Source of the DNA: Accumulibacter sp.
GTDB taxonomy: Bacteria > Pseudomonadota > Gammaproteobacteria > Burkholderiales > Rhodocyclaceae
Assembly (NCBI GenBank): GCA_017302455.1
Contig: JAFLDO010000001.1
Coordinates: 62,001 to 126,000 of the forward strand
Direction of reading: 5' to 3'
DNA length: 64,000 nt
The notes beneath the pieces were generated by a model. That model was given only the letters and a program-made list of their open reading frames with translations, was not told the origin of the DNA and ran no database searches. The translations under genes and the position numbers were made by a program. This document shows positions 9,093 to 17,499 of the stretch, in pieces. How positions within the stretch are numbered: position 1 is the stretch's first letter; every line of letters begins with the position of its first letter.

Positions 9093-10031
9093 ATGGAGAC
9101 ATTTGTTCACCACGTTGAACTGGCCGCGCCGCTCTTCGTCCTGGTGCTCGTCGGCTATGTGTTGATGCGCGGATTCGCCTGGCCGCAGGCGATGTCCGAC
9201 AACCTGTCGCGCTTCGTCTTCTCGGTCGCCCTGCCGGCGATGCTGTTTCGCCTGATGAGCGACTTTTCGCAGCTGCCGCCGGTCGATGCACGGCTGTTGA
9301 TCGCCTTCTTCGGTGGCTGCCTGATCGTCTTCGTGCTTGGCCGTCTGCTCGCCTGGAAGGTGTTTGCGCTGGACGGCGTCGGGCAATCGGTCTTTGCCCT
9401 GGGCGGGGTGTTCTCGAACAACGTGCTGCTCGGTCTGCCGCTGGCGAAGATCGCCCTCGGCGATGCGGCGGTTCCGTCGGTGGCGCTGGTGCTGGTCTTC
9501 AACGCGCTGATCCTGTGGACGCTGCTGACGGTGTCGATCGAGTGGGCGCAGCATGGCAGCTTCTCGCTGCAGGGTTTCGCCCAGACGGCACGCGGCGTGC
9601 TGACCAATCCGATCGTTGCCGCCATCCTCGCGGGAACGCTGTTCGGCCTGACCGGCGCGCCGCTGCCCGCTCTCGTCGCGCTGCCGCTGGCCATGGTCGG
9701 CCAGGCGGCGGCGCCGATGGCGCTGGTTGCTCTCGGCATGGGACTCGCCGAATACGGGGTGCGTGACGGCTGGCGGATCAGCGTCGCCATCACGCTGATG
9801 AAGCTGATCGTCCAGCCGCTGGTCGTCTGGCTGCTGGCGCGTCTGATCGGCCTGCCGCCGATGGAAACGCGGGTCGTCGTTCTGCTGGCGTCGCTGGCGG
9901 TCGGCGTCAACGTCTACCTGATGTCCCGCCAGTTCAACACCCTCGAGGCGCCGGTGGCGAGCAGTCTGGTGCTGTCGACGGCGCTGGCGGCGCTGACGAC
10001 GCCGTTGGCGATGGCACTGACGGGGGCTTGA
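9093..10031 (+). CDS. AEC-family transporter
   Basis: Auxin efflux carrier (AEC) family membrane transporter of about 312 residues with roughly ten predicted helices in two similar halves. The first half has GGVFSNNVLLGLPLA and the second has LASLAVGVNVYLMSRQFNT, both typical of the family, whose bacterial members often carry dicarboxylates such as malate or malonate. A TTG 12 bases upstream in frame is an alternative start; the ATG is preferred although neither has a good ribosome site. Substrate cannot be told from sequence. Possibly co-transcribed with the crotonase. Confidence 0.85.
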   Translation: METFVHHVELAAPLFVLVLVGYVLMRGFAWPQAMSDNLSRFVFSVALPAMLFRLMSDFSQLPPVDARLLIAFFGGCLIVFVLGRLLAWKVFALDGVGQSVFALGGVFSNNVLLGLPLAKIALGDAAVPSVALVLVFNALILWTLLTVSIEWAQHGSFSLQGFAQTARGVLTNPIVAAILAGTLFGLTGAPLPALVALPLAMVGQAAAPMALVALGMGLAEYGVRDGWRISVAITLMKLIVQPLVVWLLARLIGLPPMETRVVVLLASLAVGVNVYLMSRQFNTLEAPVASSLVLSTALAALTTPLAMALTGA

Positions 10032-10086
10032 CTTGCGGGCGGGGTGGTCAGGGTTTGGAGACCGTTCGGCGTCATCAGGGCAGGGC

Positions 10087-10116
10087 GTTGGGTTACGCCC
10101 TGCGGGCTAACCCAAC
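10087..10116. repeat. Palindromic intergenic repeat (GTTGGGTTA / TAACCCAAC)
   Basis: Arms GTTGGGTTA and TAACCCAAC flank an inner GCCC-TGC-GGGC stem and make a long hairpin between two convergent genes. The same GTAGGTTGGGTTAGC theme is a familiar dispersed REP-like element in proteobacterial intergenic DNA. It could also work as a bidirectional terminator, although there is no T tract. Confidence 0.65.
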
Positions 10117-10137
10117 CTACGGCTGATCGGTTGGCAC

Positions 10138-10818
10138 TCAGTCTCCGCGACGGCCGCCGGCGATGGCGCGCAGGAATTCGTTGCGCCACTGCGGCGACGA
10201 CTCGAACTCGCCGACGAAGGACTGGGTGATCACTCGCTCGTCGCCGCGGCGGTCTTCGCCGAGCAGGAGACACAACTGCTCGGCCTCGACGACGCAGGCG
10301 GCACCGCGTGCCTTGCCATGTTGCATGAGCGCTTCGGCGATATCGCGCGTCATCCATTCCTGGTAGGTGAAGCGGTGGCCGACGGCATCGACCAGGCGGG
10401 CGATCCGGCCGAAGCCGTGCAGCCGGCCGCCGGGCAGGTAGGCGACGTGGGCGAGGCCGCGAAAAGGGACCAGATGGTGCGGGCAGACACCGTGTACGGC
10501 GATGCCGCGGACGACGACCATGTCGCCGCGGTGGTCGGCGAAGCCATCGCCGAGCGCGGCGGCCGGGTCAAGGTCGTAGCCGCCGAGCAGGCGGCTTTGC
10601 CAGAGTTCGCGGACGCGTTGCGGCGTCCGCCCCATGTGCGCGGCATCGGGCGCCACGCCGCAGGCGGCGAGCAGATCGCCAATGGCTTGCTCGAAGGCGG
10701 CCGCGTCGAAAGCGCGTCGGCGCGGGATGCCGATGTCGCCTTGCCGGGGGGCAGGGGGTTCGTGGCGGCTGCAGTCGGACATGACAGGATTCCAGATGAC
10801 GGCGTCGGGGTTCTTCAT
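10138..10818 (-). CDS. GTP cyclohydrolase I (FolE) family protein, variant active site
   Basis: FolE family; canonical members convert GTP to 7,8-dihydroneopterin triphosphate for folate synthesis. The 226-residue product has MGRTPQRV, then VCPHHLVPFRG (candidate zinc ligands Cys112 and His115, plus catalytic His114), and EAEQLC carrying zinc ligand Cys183. The canonical motif is AEHMC, so the second catalytic His (His179 in E. coli numbering) is Gln181 here. The usual RPQ-QERLT segment is replaced by GHRFTYQEWMT. It may therefore be a divergent paralogue rather than the housekeeping enzyme. An ATG at 10782 (MSDCSR) is an alternative start. A separate folE may exist outside the window. Confidence 0.82.
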   Translation of the reverse strand: MKNPDAVIWNPVMSDCSRHEPPAPRQGDIGIPRRRAFDAAAFEQAIGDLLAACGVAPDAAHMGRTPQRVRELWQSRLLGGYDLDPAAALGDGFADHRGDMVVVRGIAVHGVCPHHLVPFRGLAHVAYLPGGRLHGFGRIARLVDAVGHRFTYQEWMTRDIAEALMQHGKARGAACVVEAEQLCLLLGEDRRGDERVITQSFVGEFESSPQWRNEFLRAIAGGRRGD

Positions 10819-11017
10819 GATACACGTGCCTGCGGAGGGGCCGTACCGCTACGCGCCGGTTGCGCAGGGATACTCGAGAATGCCCCGGCGTATCGCGATT
10901 TCCTTGCACGTGGCAAGCCATGCGCGCGTGTGATGAGCGATAATGCCGGACTCGGGGATCGCGGTGATCACCTTTCGGGCAAGCTGAGGGCGCTTGCTCG
11001 GGTCGGGAAGGACATGA

Positions 11018-12265
11018 ATGAAGCGCGTTGATGATTTCCGCCTGCAGTTCGGCAAGAAGGAACTGGTGCCGATCGTGATCGGCGGCATGGGCGTCGATAT
11101 CTCGACCGCCGAGTTGGCGCTCGAGGCGGCTCGGCTCGGCGGCGTCGGACACATCTCCGATGCCATGGTGAATACCGTTGCCGACCGGCGTTTCAACGCC
11201 AAGTTCGTCAAGGACAAGCTCAGGCAATACAAGTTCAACGTCGCCAATACCGACAAGTCGATGGTTCGCTTCGATCTCGGGCAACTCGCCGAGGCGACGG
11301 CGATGCACGTCGGTCGGACGATGGAGGCGAAACGCGGCGAAGGCCTGATCTTCGTCAACTGCATGGAAAAACTGACCATGAACGCGCCGCGCGAAACGCT
11401 GCGCGTACGCATGTCGGCGGCGCTCGATGCCGGGATCGATGGCATCACGCTGGCTGCCGGTCTACACCTCGGCTCGTTCGCCCTGATCGAGGACCATCCG
11501 CGCTTCCGCGACGCCAAGCTGGGCATCATCGTTTCGTCACTGCGTGCGCTGCAACTCTTCCTGCGCAAGACGGCGCGCTGCAATCGCCTGCCCGATTACG
11601 TCGTGGTGGAAGGCCCGCTGGCCGGGGGACACCTCGGTTTCGGCATGGATTGGCAGCAGTATGACCTGGCGACCATCTTCGGCGAGATCCACCGTTACCT
11701 GACCGCCGAGCAACTCGCCATTCCGCTGATTCCCGCCGGCGGGATCTTCACGGGCAGCGACGCGGTATCCTTCCTGGAGCAGGGAGCGGGCGCCGTGCAG
11801 GTGGCGACGCGCTTCACCGTGTCGCGCGAGTGCGGTCTGCCTCAGGACGTCAAGCAGCACTACTTCGCGGCGACCGAAGACGAGATCGAGGTGAACCAGA
11901 TTTCGCCGACCGGCTACCCGATGCGCATGCTCAGCAGTAGCCCGGCGATCGGCGACGGTATTCGTCCGAACTGCGAGGCCTACGGTTATCTGCTGGACAG
12001 CAACGGCAGCTGTTCCTACATCACGGCCTACAATCGCGAGGTCGCGGCCCATCCCGGCGTCAAGCGAATCTCGGTCAAGGACAAGACCTGCCTGTGCACG
12101 CAGATGCGCAATTTCGACTGCTGGACCTGCGGCCATTACGCCTATCGTCTCAAGGATACGTCGCGGCGCCTGCCCGACGGTAGCTGGCAGTTGCTGAATG
12201 CCGAGCACATCTTTCACGACTACCAGTTCAGCACCGACGGCAAGATACTGCCGCCACCGGGCTAG
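11018..12265 (+). CDS. Nitronate monooxygenase-like flavoprotein with C-terminal Cys cluster
   Basis: A 415-residue protein of the 2-nitropropane dioxygenase/nitronate monooxygenase TIM-barrel family. Visible features are the N-terminal PIVIGGMGVDIS, the mid-barrel VVEGPLAGGHLGFG and the phosphate-binding IPAGGIFTGSDAVSFLEQGAGAVQVATRF, consistent with FMN binding. It is longer than typical members. The extra C-terminus carries PNCEAYGYLLDSNGSCSY and then Cys358, Cys360, Cys367 and Cys370 (C-x-C-x6-C-x2-C), which looks like a metal or Fe-S site. The substrate may not be a nitronate. It is followed after 47 bases by rlmJ on the same strand. Confidence 0.83.
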   Translation: MKRVDDFRLQFGKKELVPIVIGGMGVDISTAELALEAARLGGVGHISDAMVNTVADRRFNAKFVKDKLRQYKFNVANTDKSMVRFDLGQLAEATAMHVGRTMEAKRGEGLIFVNCMEKLTMNAPRETLRVRMSAALDAGIDGITLAAGLHLGSFALIEDHPRFRDAKLGIIVSSLRALQLFLRKTARCNRLPDYVVVEGPLAGGHLGFGMDWQQYDLATIFGEIHRYLTAEQLAIPLIPAGGIFTGSDAVSFLEQGAGAVQVATRFTVSRECGLPQDVKQHYFAATEDEIEVNQISPTGYPMRMLSSSPAIGDGIRPNCEAYGYLLDSNGSCSYITAYNREVAAHPGVKRISVKDKTCLCTQMRNFDCWTCGHYAYRLKDTSRRLPDGSWQLLNAEHIFHDYQFSTDGKILPPPG

Positions 12266-12312
12266 CGCGCTTGCCGCCGGGCACTGCCGCGCGCTGCACG
12301 AGGCCCTAGCCG

Positions 12313-13158
12313 ATGCTCAGTTATCGTCATGGCTTCCACGCCGGCAACCACGCCGACGTCATCAAGCATGTGCTGCTCGTGCAGTTGACGCGCTACCTGG
12401 GTCAGAAGGACAAGCCCTTCTGGTTCATCGACACGCACGCCGGCGCTGGTCGCTATGCGCTGGATTCGGCGCAGGCCAGCAAGCTGGCCGAGCATCGCGA
12501 GGGCATCGGCCGTCTGTGGCAGCGTCGCGATCTGCCGGCAGCGGTGGAGGAGTATGTCGAGCTGGTGCGTCGCTTCAATCCGGACGGCCGCCTGCAGATT
12601 TACCCGGGTTCGCCTGCACTGGCGCTGGAAACGCTGCGTGCGGACGATCGGCTGCGCTTGTACGAACTGCACAGCCGGGACGTGCTGCGCCTGCGCGAGA
12701 ACTTCGCCGCGCATGCCAGGCAGGTGATCGTCGAGGCGGCCGATGGTTTTTCCGCGCTCAAGGCGCTGCTGCCGCCGCCACCCCGACGCGCGCTGGTGCT
12801 GATCGACCCGGCGTATGAGGAGAAGCGCGACTACGAACGGGTCGTCCTGGCGCTGAAGGATAGCCTGGCGCGTTTCCCGGGCGGCACCTACCTGCTCTGG
12901 TACCCCCGGTTGACCCGGCTCGAAGCGCACGAACTGCCGCAGCGCCTGAAGCGCCTGCCGGCGAAGAGCTGGCTGCACGTCACTCTGCAGGTCAGGAAAC
13001 CAGCGGCTGACGGATTTGGCATGCACGGTAGCGGCCTGTTCGTGATCAATCCCGCATGGACCCTGCTGGCGACGCTGCAGGAAGTGATGCCTTTCCTGGT
13101 GCAGGCTCTCGGCGTCGACGAGGGCGCCGGCTTCAGTCTCGAGAGCCAGGAGCCCTGA
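12313..13158 (+). CDS. rlmJ: 23S rRNA (adenine(2030)-N(6))-methyltransferase RlmJ
   Basis: SAM-dependent methyltransferase that modifies A2030 of 23S rRNA. The 281-residue product has the family N-terminus MLSYRHGFHAGNHADVIKH, the SAM-binding DTHAGAGRY at residues 40-48 and the catalytic DPAYE at 165-169. The end segment GSGLFVINPAW is also typical. Length matches the E. coli enzyme (280). It follows the nitronate monooxygenase-like gene on the same strand and converges on a MazG-like gene. Confidence 0.95.
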   Translation: MLSYRHGFHAGNHADVIKHVLLVQLTRYLGQKDKPFWFIDTHAGAGRYALDSAQASKLAEHREGIGRLWQRRDLPAAVEEYVELVRRFNPDGRLQIYPGSPALALETLRADDRLRLYELHSRDVLRLRENFAAHARQVIVEAADGFSALKALLPPPPRRALVLIDPAYEEKRDYERVVLALKDSLARFPGGTYLLWYPRLTRLEAHELPQRLKRLPAKSWLHVTLQVRKPAADGFGMHGSGLFVINPAWTLLATLQEVMPFLVQALGVDEGAGFSLESQEP

Positions 13159-13209
13159 AAGGCGCGTGATTCGGACGGCACGGCCGTCGCTGTCGCGTCG
13201 TCCGCCGAT

Positions 13210-13599
13210 TCAGGGCCCGTGCCGCTTGCCGTCGGCGGTGGCTGAATACTTCCGGCTCGATCCGTAGCTCGTCTCGACCGGGTATCGTTCGGCATTTCTA
13301 GCCAGTTTCGCGCGCGCTGCGGCTTCCAGGTCGATGCCGGCCCTGTCGGCAATCAGCAGCAGGTAGATCAGGACGTCGGCGCATTCGTCGCACAAGGCCG
13401 CATGCGCCTCGGCGTTGCTGGCCAGCGCCGCCATCTCCATCTCCATCTCCGTATCGTTCTTCCACTGCGTCAGTTCGAGCAGTTCGCCAGCCTCGAGATT
13501 CAAGGAGACGATCAGGTTGCGCAAGGTGTGGAATTGAGCCCAGTCGCGCTCGTCACGAAAGGCGAGCACCTGCGCGGTGAGATCGGCAAGCAGGCTCAT
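13210..13599 (-). CDS. MazG-like nucleotide pyrophosphohydrolase
   Basis: A 129-residue all-alpha NTP pyrophosphatase of the MazG/RS21-C6 (dCTPase-like) group. The metal-binding pairs are visible as Glu39-x2-Glu42 in LEAGELLELTQW and Glu72-x2-Asp75 in DECADVLIYLLL. RS21-C6 relatives hydrolyse non-canonical or excess dNTPs such as dCTP. The open frame extends much further upstream, but that extension overlaps the neighbouring lyase gene and reads as Arg/Ser-rich noise, so the ATG four bases past that gene's stop was chosen. The tight spacing implies co-transcription with the lyase gene. Confidence 0.88.
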   Translation of the reverse strand: MSLLADLTAQVLAFRDERDWAQFHTLRNLIVSLNLEAGELLELTQWKNDTEMEMEMAALASNAEAHAALCDECADVLIYLLLIADRAGIDLEAAARAKLARNAERYPVETSYGSSRKYSATADGKRHGP

Positions 13600-13603
13600 C
13601 GCA

Positions 13604-14599
13604 TCAGGCGAAGAAACGTGTCTGGGCCGTGTCGCCAAGCGGCATGCCGGTAGCCTGCGCGCGCGCGAGAAGTTCCCAGTAGTAGCGGTAGGAGGCGCGA
13701 TCGTGCAGTTGCCCGTGGTACTGGATCGGTCCCCAGTCGCAGTCCTGGGCGGCGATGAGGATTGCGCTGGCCGCCTCGACCTCGGAAAAATCGGGACGCA
13801 TGGCTTCGACGATCGGCAGGATCTGCTTCGGATGAATGCTCCACATGCGCAGGAAGCCGAATTCATTGCGTGCCCGCTCGGCGTTGCGGCGGATGACGTC
13901 GAGATCCCTGAGTTCGGTCGTGACGTTGTGCGACGGCACGACGCCGTTGGCAAGCGCCGCGGCGGCGATTTCACATTTTGCGCGGACAACCAGCGGGTGC
14001 TCGAACTGTCCCGGGCTGAGCATGGCCGAGCCCGGGATGGCGCCGTGGTGGCCGCTGACGAAATCCATGAGTCCGAAATCGAGCGATTCGACCTCCGGCA
14101 TGGCGGCTATTTCCCATACCGCACGCAAGGCGCCGTGGGTCTCGATCAGGACATGTACCGGGATGGAGCGAGTGAGTCCGGCGGCCACGCTGGCGCGGCG
14201 CAGTTCGCGCAGCTGGACCCGCACGTCGTCGCTGCCACTGACCTTGGGCAGCGTCACGAAGGCCAATCGCTGGCCGGCGCGCCCGACGATGATCTCGATG
14301 TCCTGTTGCCAGGCCGGATGCGCGATGTCGTGGATGCGCGCACCGACGCGCCCGTGCCGATTGGCGTCGGACATCACGAAGTCGGCGACCATCTCGGCGT
14401 GCTGCCGGTCGGCGCCTGCCGGCGCGCCATCTTCGCAGTCACAGGTGATGTCGAAGATCGGGCCCAGCTCGGCTTGCAACTGGAGCGCCTTGCTGATGAG
14501 TTTTTCGGAGCCCGCATAGTGGTCTACCGCGGGCATCATGGGAAACGGTTTCTCGCCTGCGAACAGGACCTGACTGGGATGGCGCACGGGATTCTCCAT
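13604..14599 (-). CDS. HpcH/HpaI aldolase / citrate lyase beta (CitE)-like protein
   Basis: A 331-residue CitE-like TIM-barrel lyase, related to malyl-CoA lyase and citramalyl-CoA lyase. Visible signs are DITCDCEDGAPAG (metal-proximal acidic cluster), VTLPKVSGSDDV, VLIETHGALRAV with its conserved Glu, and the C-terminal MWSIHPKQILPI. Members cleave or form acyl-CoA esters such as malyl-CoA with Mg2+. It is followed at once by the MazG-like gene and lies about 100 bases downstream of mdh on the same strand. A malate-related role is plausible from position, but the exact substrate is unknown. Confidence 0.85.
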   Translation of the reverse strand: MENPVRHPSQVLFAGEKPFPMMPAVDHYAGSEKLISKALQLQAELGPIFDITCDCEDGAPAGADRQHAEMVADFVMSDANRHGRVGARIHDIAHPAWQQDIEIIVGRAGQRLAFVTLPKVSGSDDVRVQLRELRRASVAAGLTRSIPVHVLIETHGALRAVWEIAAMPEVESLDFGLMDFVSGHHGAIPGSAMLSPGQFEHPLVVRAKCEIAAAALANGVVPSHNVTTELRDLDVIRRNAERARNEFGFLRMWSIHPKQILPIVEAMRPDFSEVEAASAILIAAQDCDWGPIQYHGQLHDRASYRYYWELLARAQATGMPLGDTAQTRFFA

Positions 14600-14655
14600 G
14601 GCGGGGGTTTACGGGAAGGCGACATTCTACTGCCGGCCCGGCGTCGCTGACCGGC

Positions 14656-14683
14656 AAGAAAAAGCCGCGGGCAGGCCGCGGCT
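14656..14683 (-). terminator. Rho-independent terminator after mdh
   Basis: Read on the minus strand, an 8-base perfect stem (AGCCGCGG / CCGCGGCT) with a 5-base loop is followed by five Ts. It lies just past the mdh stop, in the space before the lyase gene. Confidence 0.8.
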
Positions 14684-14705
14684 CGCGAAACGTCGGCGGG
14701 GCCGA

Positions 14706-15692
14706 CTACAGCATGTGCTTGACGGCGTCCTGCTCGTCGGTCAACTCCTTGAGCGTCTTGTTCATCTTGTCGCGCGAGTAGTCGTCGATCTCGATCCCCT
14801 GGATGATCTTGAACGAGCCGCCCTTGCACTCGCAGGGGAAGCCGAAAACGATGCCGGCCGGGATGCCGTAGGAACCGTCGGAGGGAACGCCCATGGTGAC
14901 CCATTCGTCGGAACCGAGAACCCAGTCGCGCATGTGGTCGATGGCGGCGTTGGCGGCGGAAGCGGCGGACGAAAGGCCGCGCGCATCGATGATCGCGGCG
15001 CCGCGCTTGCCGACGGTCGGCAGGAAGACGTCGTTGTTCCAGACGGCATCATTGATCAGCGCCTTGACGTTGTCGCCGTTCGACGTGCAGTTGCGGTAGT
15101 CGGCGTACATCGTCGGCGAGTGGTTGCCCCAGACGACGAGCTGCTTGAAGCTGGCGACCGGGCGACCGGTCTTGTTGGCGAGTTGCGACAGTGCGCGGTT
15201 GTGATCCAGGCGCAGCATGCCGTGGTAGTTGGCGGGGTTGGTGCGGCCGACCTTCTTCGCCGCCGAGCCGGCAATCAGCGCGTTCGTGTTGCAGGGGTTG
15301 CCAACGACGAGAACGCGGACGTTTTCGCTGGCATTCTCGGCAATCGCCTTGCCCTGAACGGTAAAGATGGCGCCGTTGGCGGTCAGCAGGTCGGCCCGCT
15401 CCATGCCGGGACCGCGCGGACGCGCGCCGACCAGCAGGCAGACATCGGCACCCTTGAAGGCGAGGTTCGGATCGTCGGTGGCGAACATGCCGGCGAGCAG
15501 CGGGAAGGCGCAGTCTTCGAGTTCCATCATGACGCCCTGGCAGGCCTTCTGGGCTTGCGGCAGGTCGAGCAACTGGAGGATGACCGGCTGGTCGCGGCCG
15601 AGCATTTCACCGGAGGCGATCCGGAAAAGCAGGCTGTAACCGATTTGACCGGCGGCGCCGGTCACCGCGACGCGCATGGGGGCTTTGGACAT
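14706..15692 (-). CDS. mdh: Malate dehydrogenase
   Basis: NAD-dependent malate dehydrogenase, interconverting malate and oxaloacetate in the TCA cycle. The 328-residue product has the Rossmann motif [12 protein letters not shown] at residues 11-22, the substrate-binding arginines Arg92 and Arg98 in [12 protein letters not shown], the RLDHNRA segment with Asp163, and proton-acceptor His191 in VVWGNHSP. This is the MDH type 2 form common in betaproteobacteria. ATG at 15692 has an ACAGGAG ribosome site; the upstream frame extension is not coding. It is transcribed away from the GntR gene that heads the sdh cluster, and the shared spacer holds an AT-rich inverted repeat. Confidence 0.96.
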   Translation of the reverse strand: MSKAPMRVAVTGAAGQIGYSLLFRIASGEMLGRDQPVILQLLDLPQAQKACQGVMMELEDCAFPLLAGMFATDDPNLAFKGADVCLLVGARPRGPGMERADLLTANGAIFTVQGKAIAENASENVRVLVVGNPCNTNALIAGSAAKKVGRTNPANYHGMLRLDHNRALSQLANKTGRPVASFKQLVVWGNHSPTMYADYRNCTSNGDNVKALINDAVWNNDVFLPTVGKRGAAIIDARGLSSAASAANAAIDHMRDWVLGSDEWVTMGVPSDGSYGIPAGIVFGFPCECKGGSFKIIQGIEIDDYSRDKMNKTLKELTDEQDAVKHML

Positions 15693-15829
15693 GATGCGGC
15701 TCCTGTCGTTAGTGGTTGGTGTTGAGCAAAAAAGGGGCGGAAAGCCATTGGTAACGCCCCGCAAGCCGTGCTCGGAGGGGGCAGCAAACCGCCAGAATGA
15801 TACGAGCTAACGGCGGGAAGTGTCAAATG

Positions 15830-15853
15830 TATCTTATGTCTTATATATGATAT
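15830..15853. promoter_or_regulatory. AT-rich inverted repeat, putative GntR operator
   Basis: TATCTTAT and ATATGATA (7 of 8 complementary) are separated by 7 bases, and a second 18-base imperfect dyad (ATGTCTTAT / ATATGATAT) shares the same DNA. The stretch is strikingly AT-rich against its surroundings and lies between divergent mdh and the GntR gene. Binding by that regulator is inferred from position. Confidence 0.5.
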
Positions 15854-15908
15854 TTTTTTGGGGATACAGGATGGACGCCGACGCGAAACTGTGCTGAAAT
15901 GACGCTCC

Positions 15909-16646
15909 ATGAACCGGTCTTCGTCATTGCATTCTCCGACCTTCAGTCCGCTGTACCGGCAGATCAAGGATTTGATCATGCGCCATCTGGCGTCCGGCGA
16001 ATGGGGTCCCGGTGACCCGATCCCGAGCGAGTCGGAGCTGGCCAGTCGGTTCGGCGTGAGTCAGGGAACGGTACGCAAGGCCATCGACGAGATGGCTGCC
16101 GAGAATCTCCTGGTTCGCCAGCAGGGCAAAGGCACCTTTGTCGCTACCCACAAGGATCCGGGTTCCTATTTTCGCTTCCTGCGCCTGGTTCCGAACGACG
16201 GCGAGAGCCGCCTCACCCAGAGCATTCCTCTGGAATGCTGGCGGGCGAAGGCCGGCGCCGATGTTGCGAGAACACTCGCCCTCGAGCCCGGCGCGGCGAT
16301 CATCATTCTGCGACGGCTGTTGAAACTCGGCGAAGAGCCGGTGGTTTTCGACGAAATCTATTTGCCGAGCGAACTCTTTCCCGATCTGTCGCTGGAGATC
16401 CTGCGCTCGGGCGAGTCGCTGTACAGCCTTTTCGAAACCCGCTATGGCGTACGCATGATCCGCGCGGACGAACGCCTGCGAGCCATTTCCGCCGACCGGG
16501 TGAGTTCCGAACTGCTGCAGATCGCCGAGGGAAGTCCCTTGCTGCTCGTCGAGCGAGTGACCTTCACCTATGGCAACAAGCCGGTGGAATGGCGCCGGGG
16601 CTATTACTCGACACGCAACTATCATTATCACAATCAGCTAGGGTGA
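15909..16646 (+). CDS. GntR/HutC-family transcriptional regulator
   Basis: A 245-residue regulator. Residues about 14-80 are a GntR winged helix-turn-helix (YRQIKDLIMRHLASGEW, then PSESELASRFGVSQGTVRKA and the wing QQGKGTFV). Residues about 95-240 are a UTRA ligand-binding domain of the HutC group, ending in ERVTFTYGNKPVEWRRGYY. It sits between divergent mdh and the sdhCDAB-gltA-suc genes, so it probably controls TCA-cycle genes in response to an organic acid. The ligand is not determinable from sequence. It is probably autoregulated through the AT-rich dyad upstream. Confidence 0.9.
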   Translation: MNRSSSLHSPTFSPLYRQIKDLIMRHLASGEWGPGDPIPSESELASRFGVSQGTVRKAIDEMAAENLLVRQQGKGTFVATHKDPGSYFRFLRLVPNDGESRLTQSIPLECWRAKAGADVARTLALEPGAAIIILRRLLKLGEEPVVFDEIYLPSELFPDLSLEILRSGESLYSLFETRYGVRMIRADERLRAISADRVSSELLQIAEGSPLLLVERVTFTYGNKPVEWRRGYYSTRNYHYHNQLG

Positions 16647-16693
16647 AGTGTCGGAAGACGCTGGGCAAGGAAGTCAGGGGCGCTCGGATGGTT

Positions 16694-16699
16694 TATAAT
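16694..16699 (+). promoter_or_regulatory. Possible -10 element of the sdh operon promoter
   Basis: A perfect TATAAT lies 66 bases before the sdhC start in the spacer after the GntR gene. No convincing -35 sits 16-18 bases upstream, so the promoter may rely on an activator, or the match may be chance. Confidence 0.4.
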
Positions 16700-16765
16700 C
16701 GAGCGTGGTTTTGCAGGGGTCGGGCGGCACGGATTCGGCCGCATTACACATGAGGGATGACGTTC

Positions 16766-17158
16766 ATGGCAGAGATGGCAATCAAGAAAAGGCGTCCAAA
16801 GAACTTGGACTTGCCGACTATCAGGCTACCCCTTCCGGGTATCCTATCAATCCTCCACCGGGTCAGCGGGGCAGGGCTTTTCCTGATGCTACCGGTGCTG
16901 CTATGGCTGTTCCAGGGCAGCCTGGCTTCCAGCGAGACCTTCGCCGCCGTCAAGGGCGTGGTCGGGCATCCGGTAGCCAAGATCGTCCTGCTCGGCCTGA
17001 TCTGGTTCTACATGCACCACTTCTGCGCCGGCATTCGCTACCTGCTGCTTGATCTGCACAAGGGGATTGAACTCGAGGCGGCGCGCTTGTCGAGCAAGAT
17101 CGTTTTCGCGGTCAGCATCGCCCTGACCCTGATCATCGGAGCCAAAGTGCTATGGTAA
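16766..17158 (+). CDS. sdhC: Succinate dehydrogenase cytochrome b556 subunit SdhC
   Basis: Membrane anchor and haem-binding subunit of complex II. The 130-residue product has three hydrophobic helices, the quinone-site segment LPGILSILHRVSGAGLF and a haem-ligand region MHHFCAGIRYLLLDLHKG. An ATG three codons upstream is possible, but GAGGGA sits at better distance for the start given. It overlaps sdhD by 7 bases and leads the sdhCDAB-sdhE operon, which lies just after the GntR regulator. Confidence 0.93.
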   Translation: MAEMAIKKRRPKNLDLPTIRLPLPGILSILHRVSGAGLFLMLPVLLWLFQGSLASSETFAAVKGVVGHPVAKIVLLGLIWFYMHHFCAGIRYLLLDLHKGIELEAARLSSKIVFAVSIALTLIIGAKVLW

Positions 17159-17499
17159 ATCGTATTCTCGTCGGGGCCCACTATGGGCTCAAGGACTGGA
17201 TCATCCAGCGGGCCACCGCCATCATCATGGCGATTTACACGGTCATCTTCCTGGTCGTCGCAGGCGCTGTCGCGCCCGATTCCTTCGAGGCGTGGCGTGG
17301 TATTTTCGCCAATGGTTTCATGAAGTTCGCCACCTTCCTGTTTTTTATCAGCGTCTTCTACCACGCCTGGATCGGTGTTCGCGACATCTGGATGGACTAC
17401 ATCAAGCCGGCTGGCCTGCGCCTGCTGATGATGATTGTGACGGTTGCGGTGCTGGTCGGTTACGCCGGCTGGGCAGTTCAGATTCTGTGGAGAATGTAA
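17152..17499 (+). CDS. sdhD: Succinate dehydrogenase hydrophobic membrane anchor SdhD
   Basis: Second membrane anchor of complex II, 115 residues and three helices. The segment FYHAWIGVRDIWMDYIKP carries the conserved His/Asp/Tyr residues of the haem and quinone site. It begins inside the end of sdhC and stops directly before the sdhA GTG, which indicates tight translational coupling. Confidence 0.93.
   Translation: MVNRILVGAHYGLKDWIIQRATAIIMAIYTVIFLVVAGAVAPDSFEAWRGIFANGFMKFATFLFFISVFYHAWIGVRDIWMDYIKPAGLRLLMMIVTVAVLVGYAGWAVQILWRM

Noticed and set aside
13152-13216. GCCCTGAA / TTCAGGGC inverted repeat over the rlmJ and MazG gene ends
   Set aside because: Arms are made of the two stop-codon contexts (both ...CCCTGA), with a 49-base loop, so chance is likely.
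13600-13989. 130-codon N-terminal extension of the MazG-like gene
   Set aside because: Overlaps the CitE-like gene and does not resemble any MazG N-terminus.
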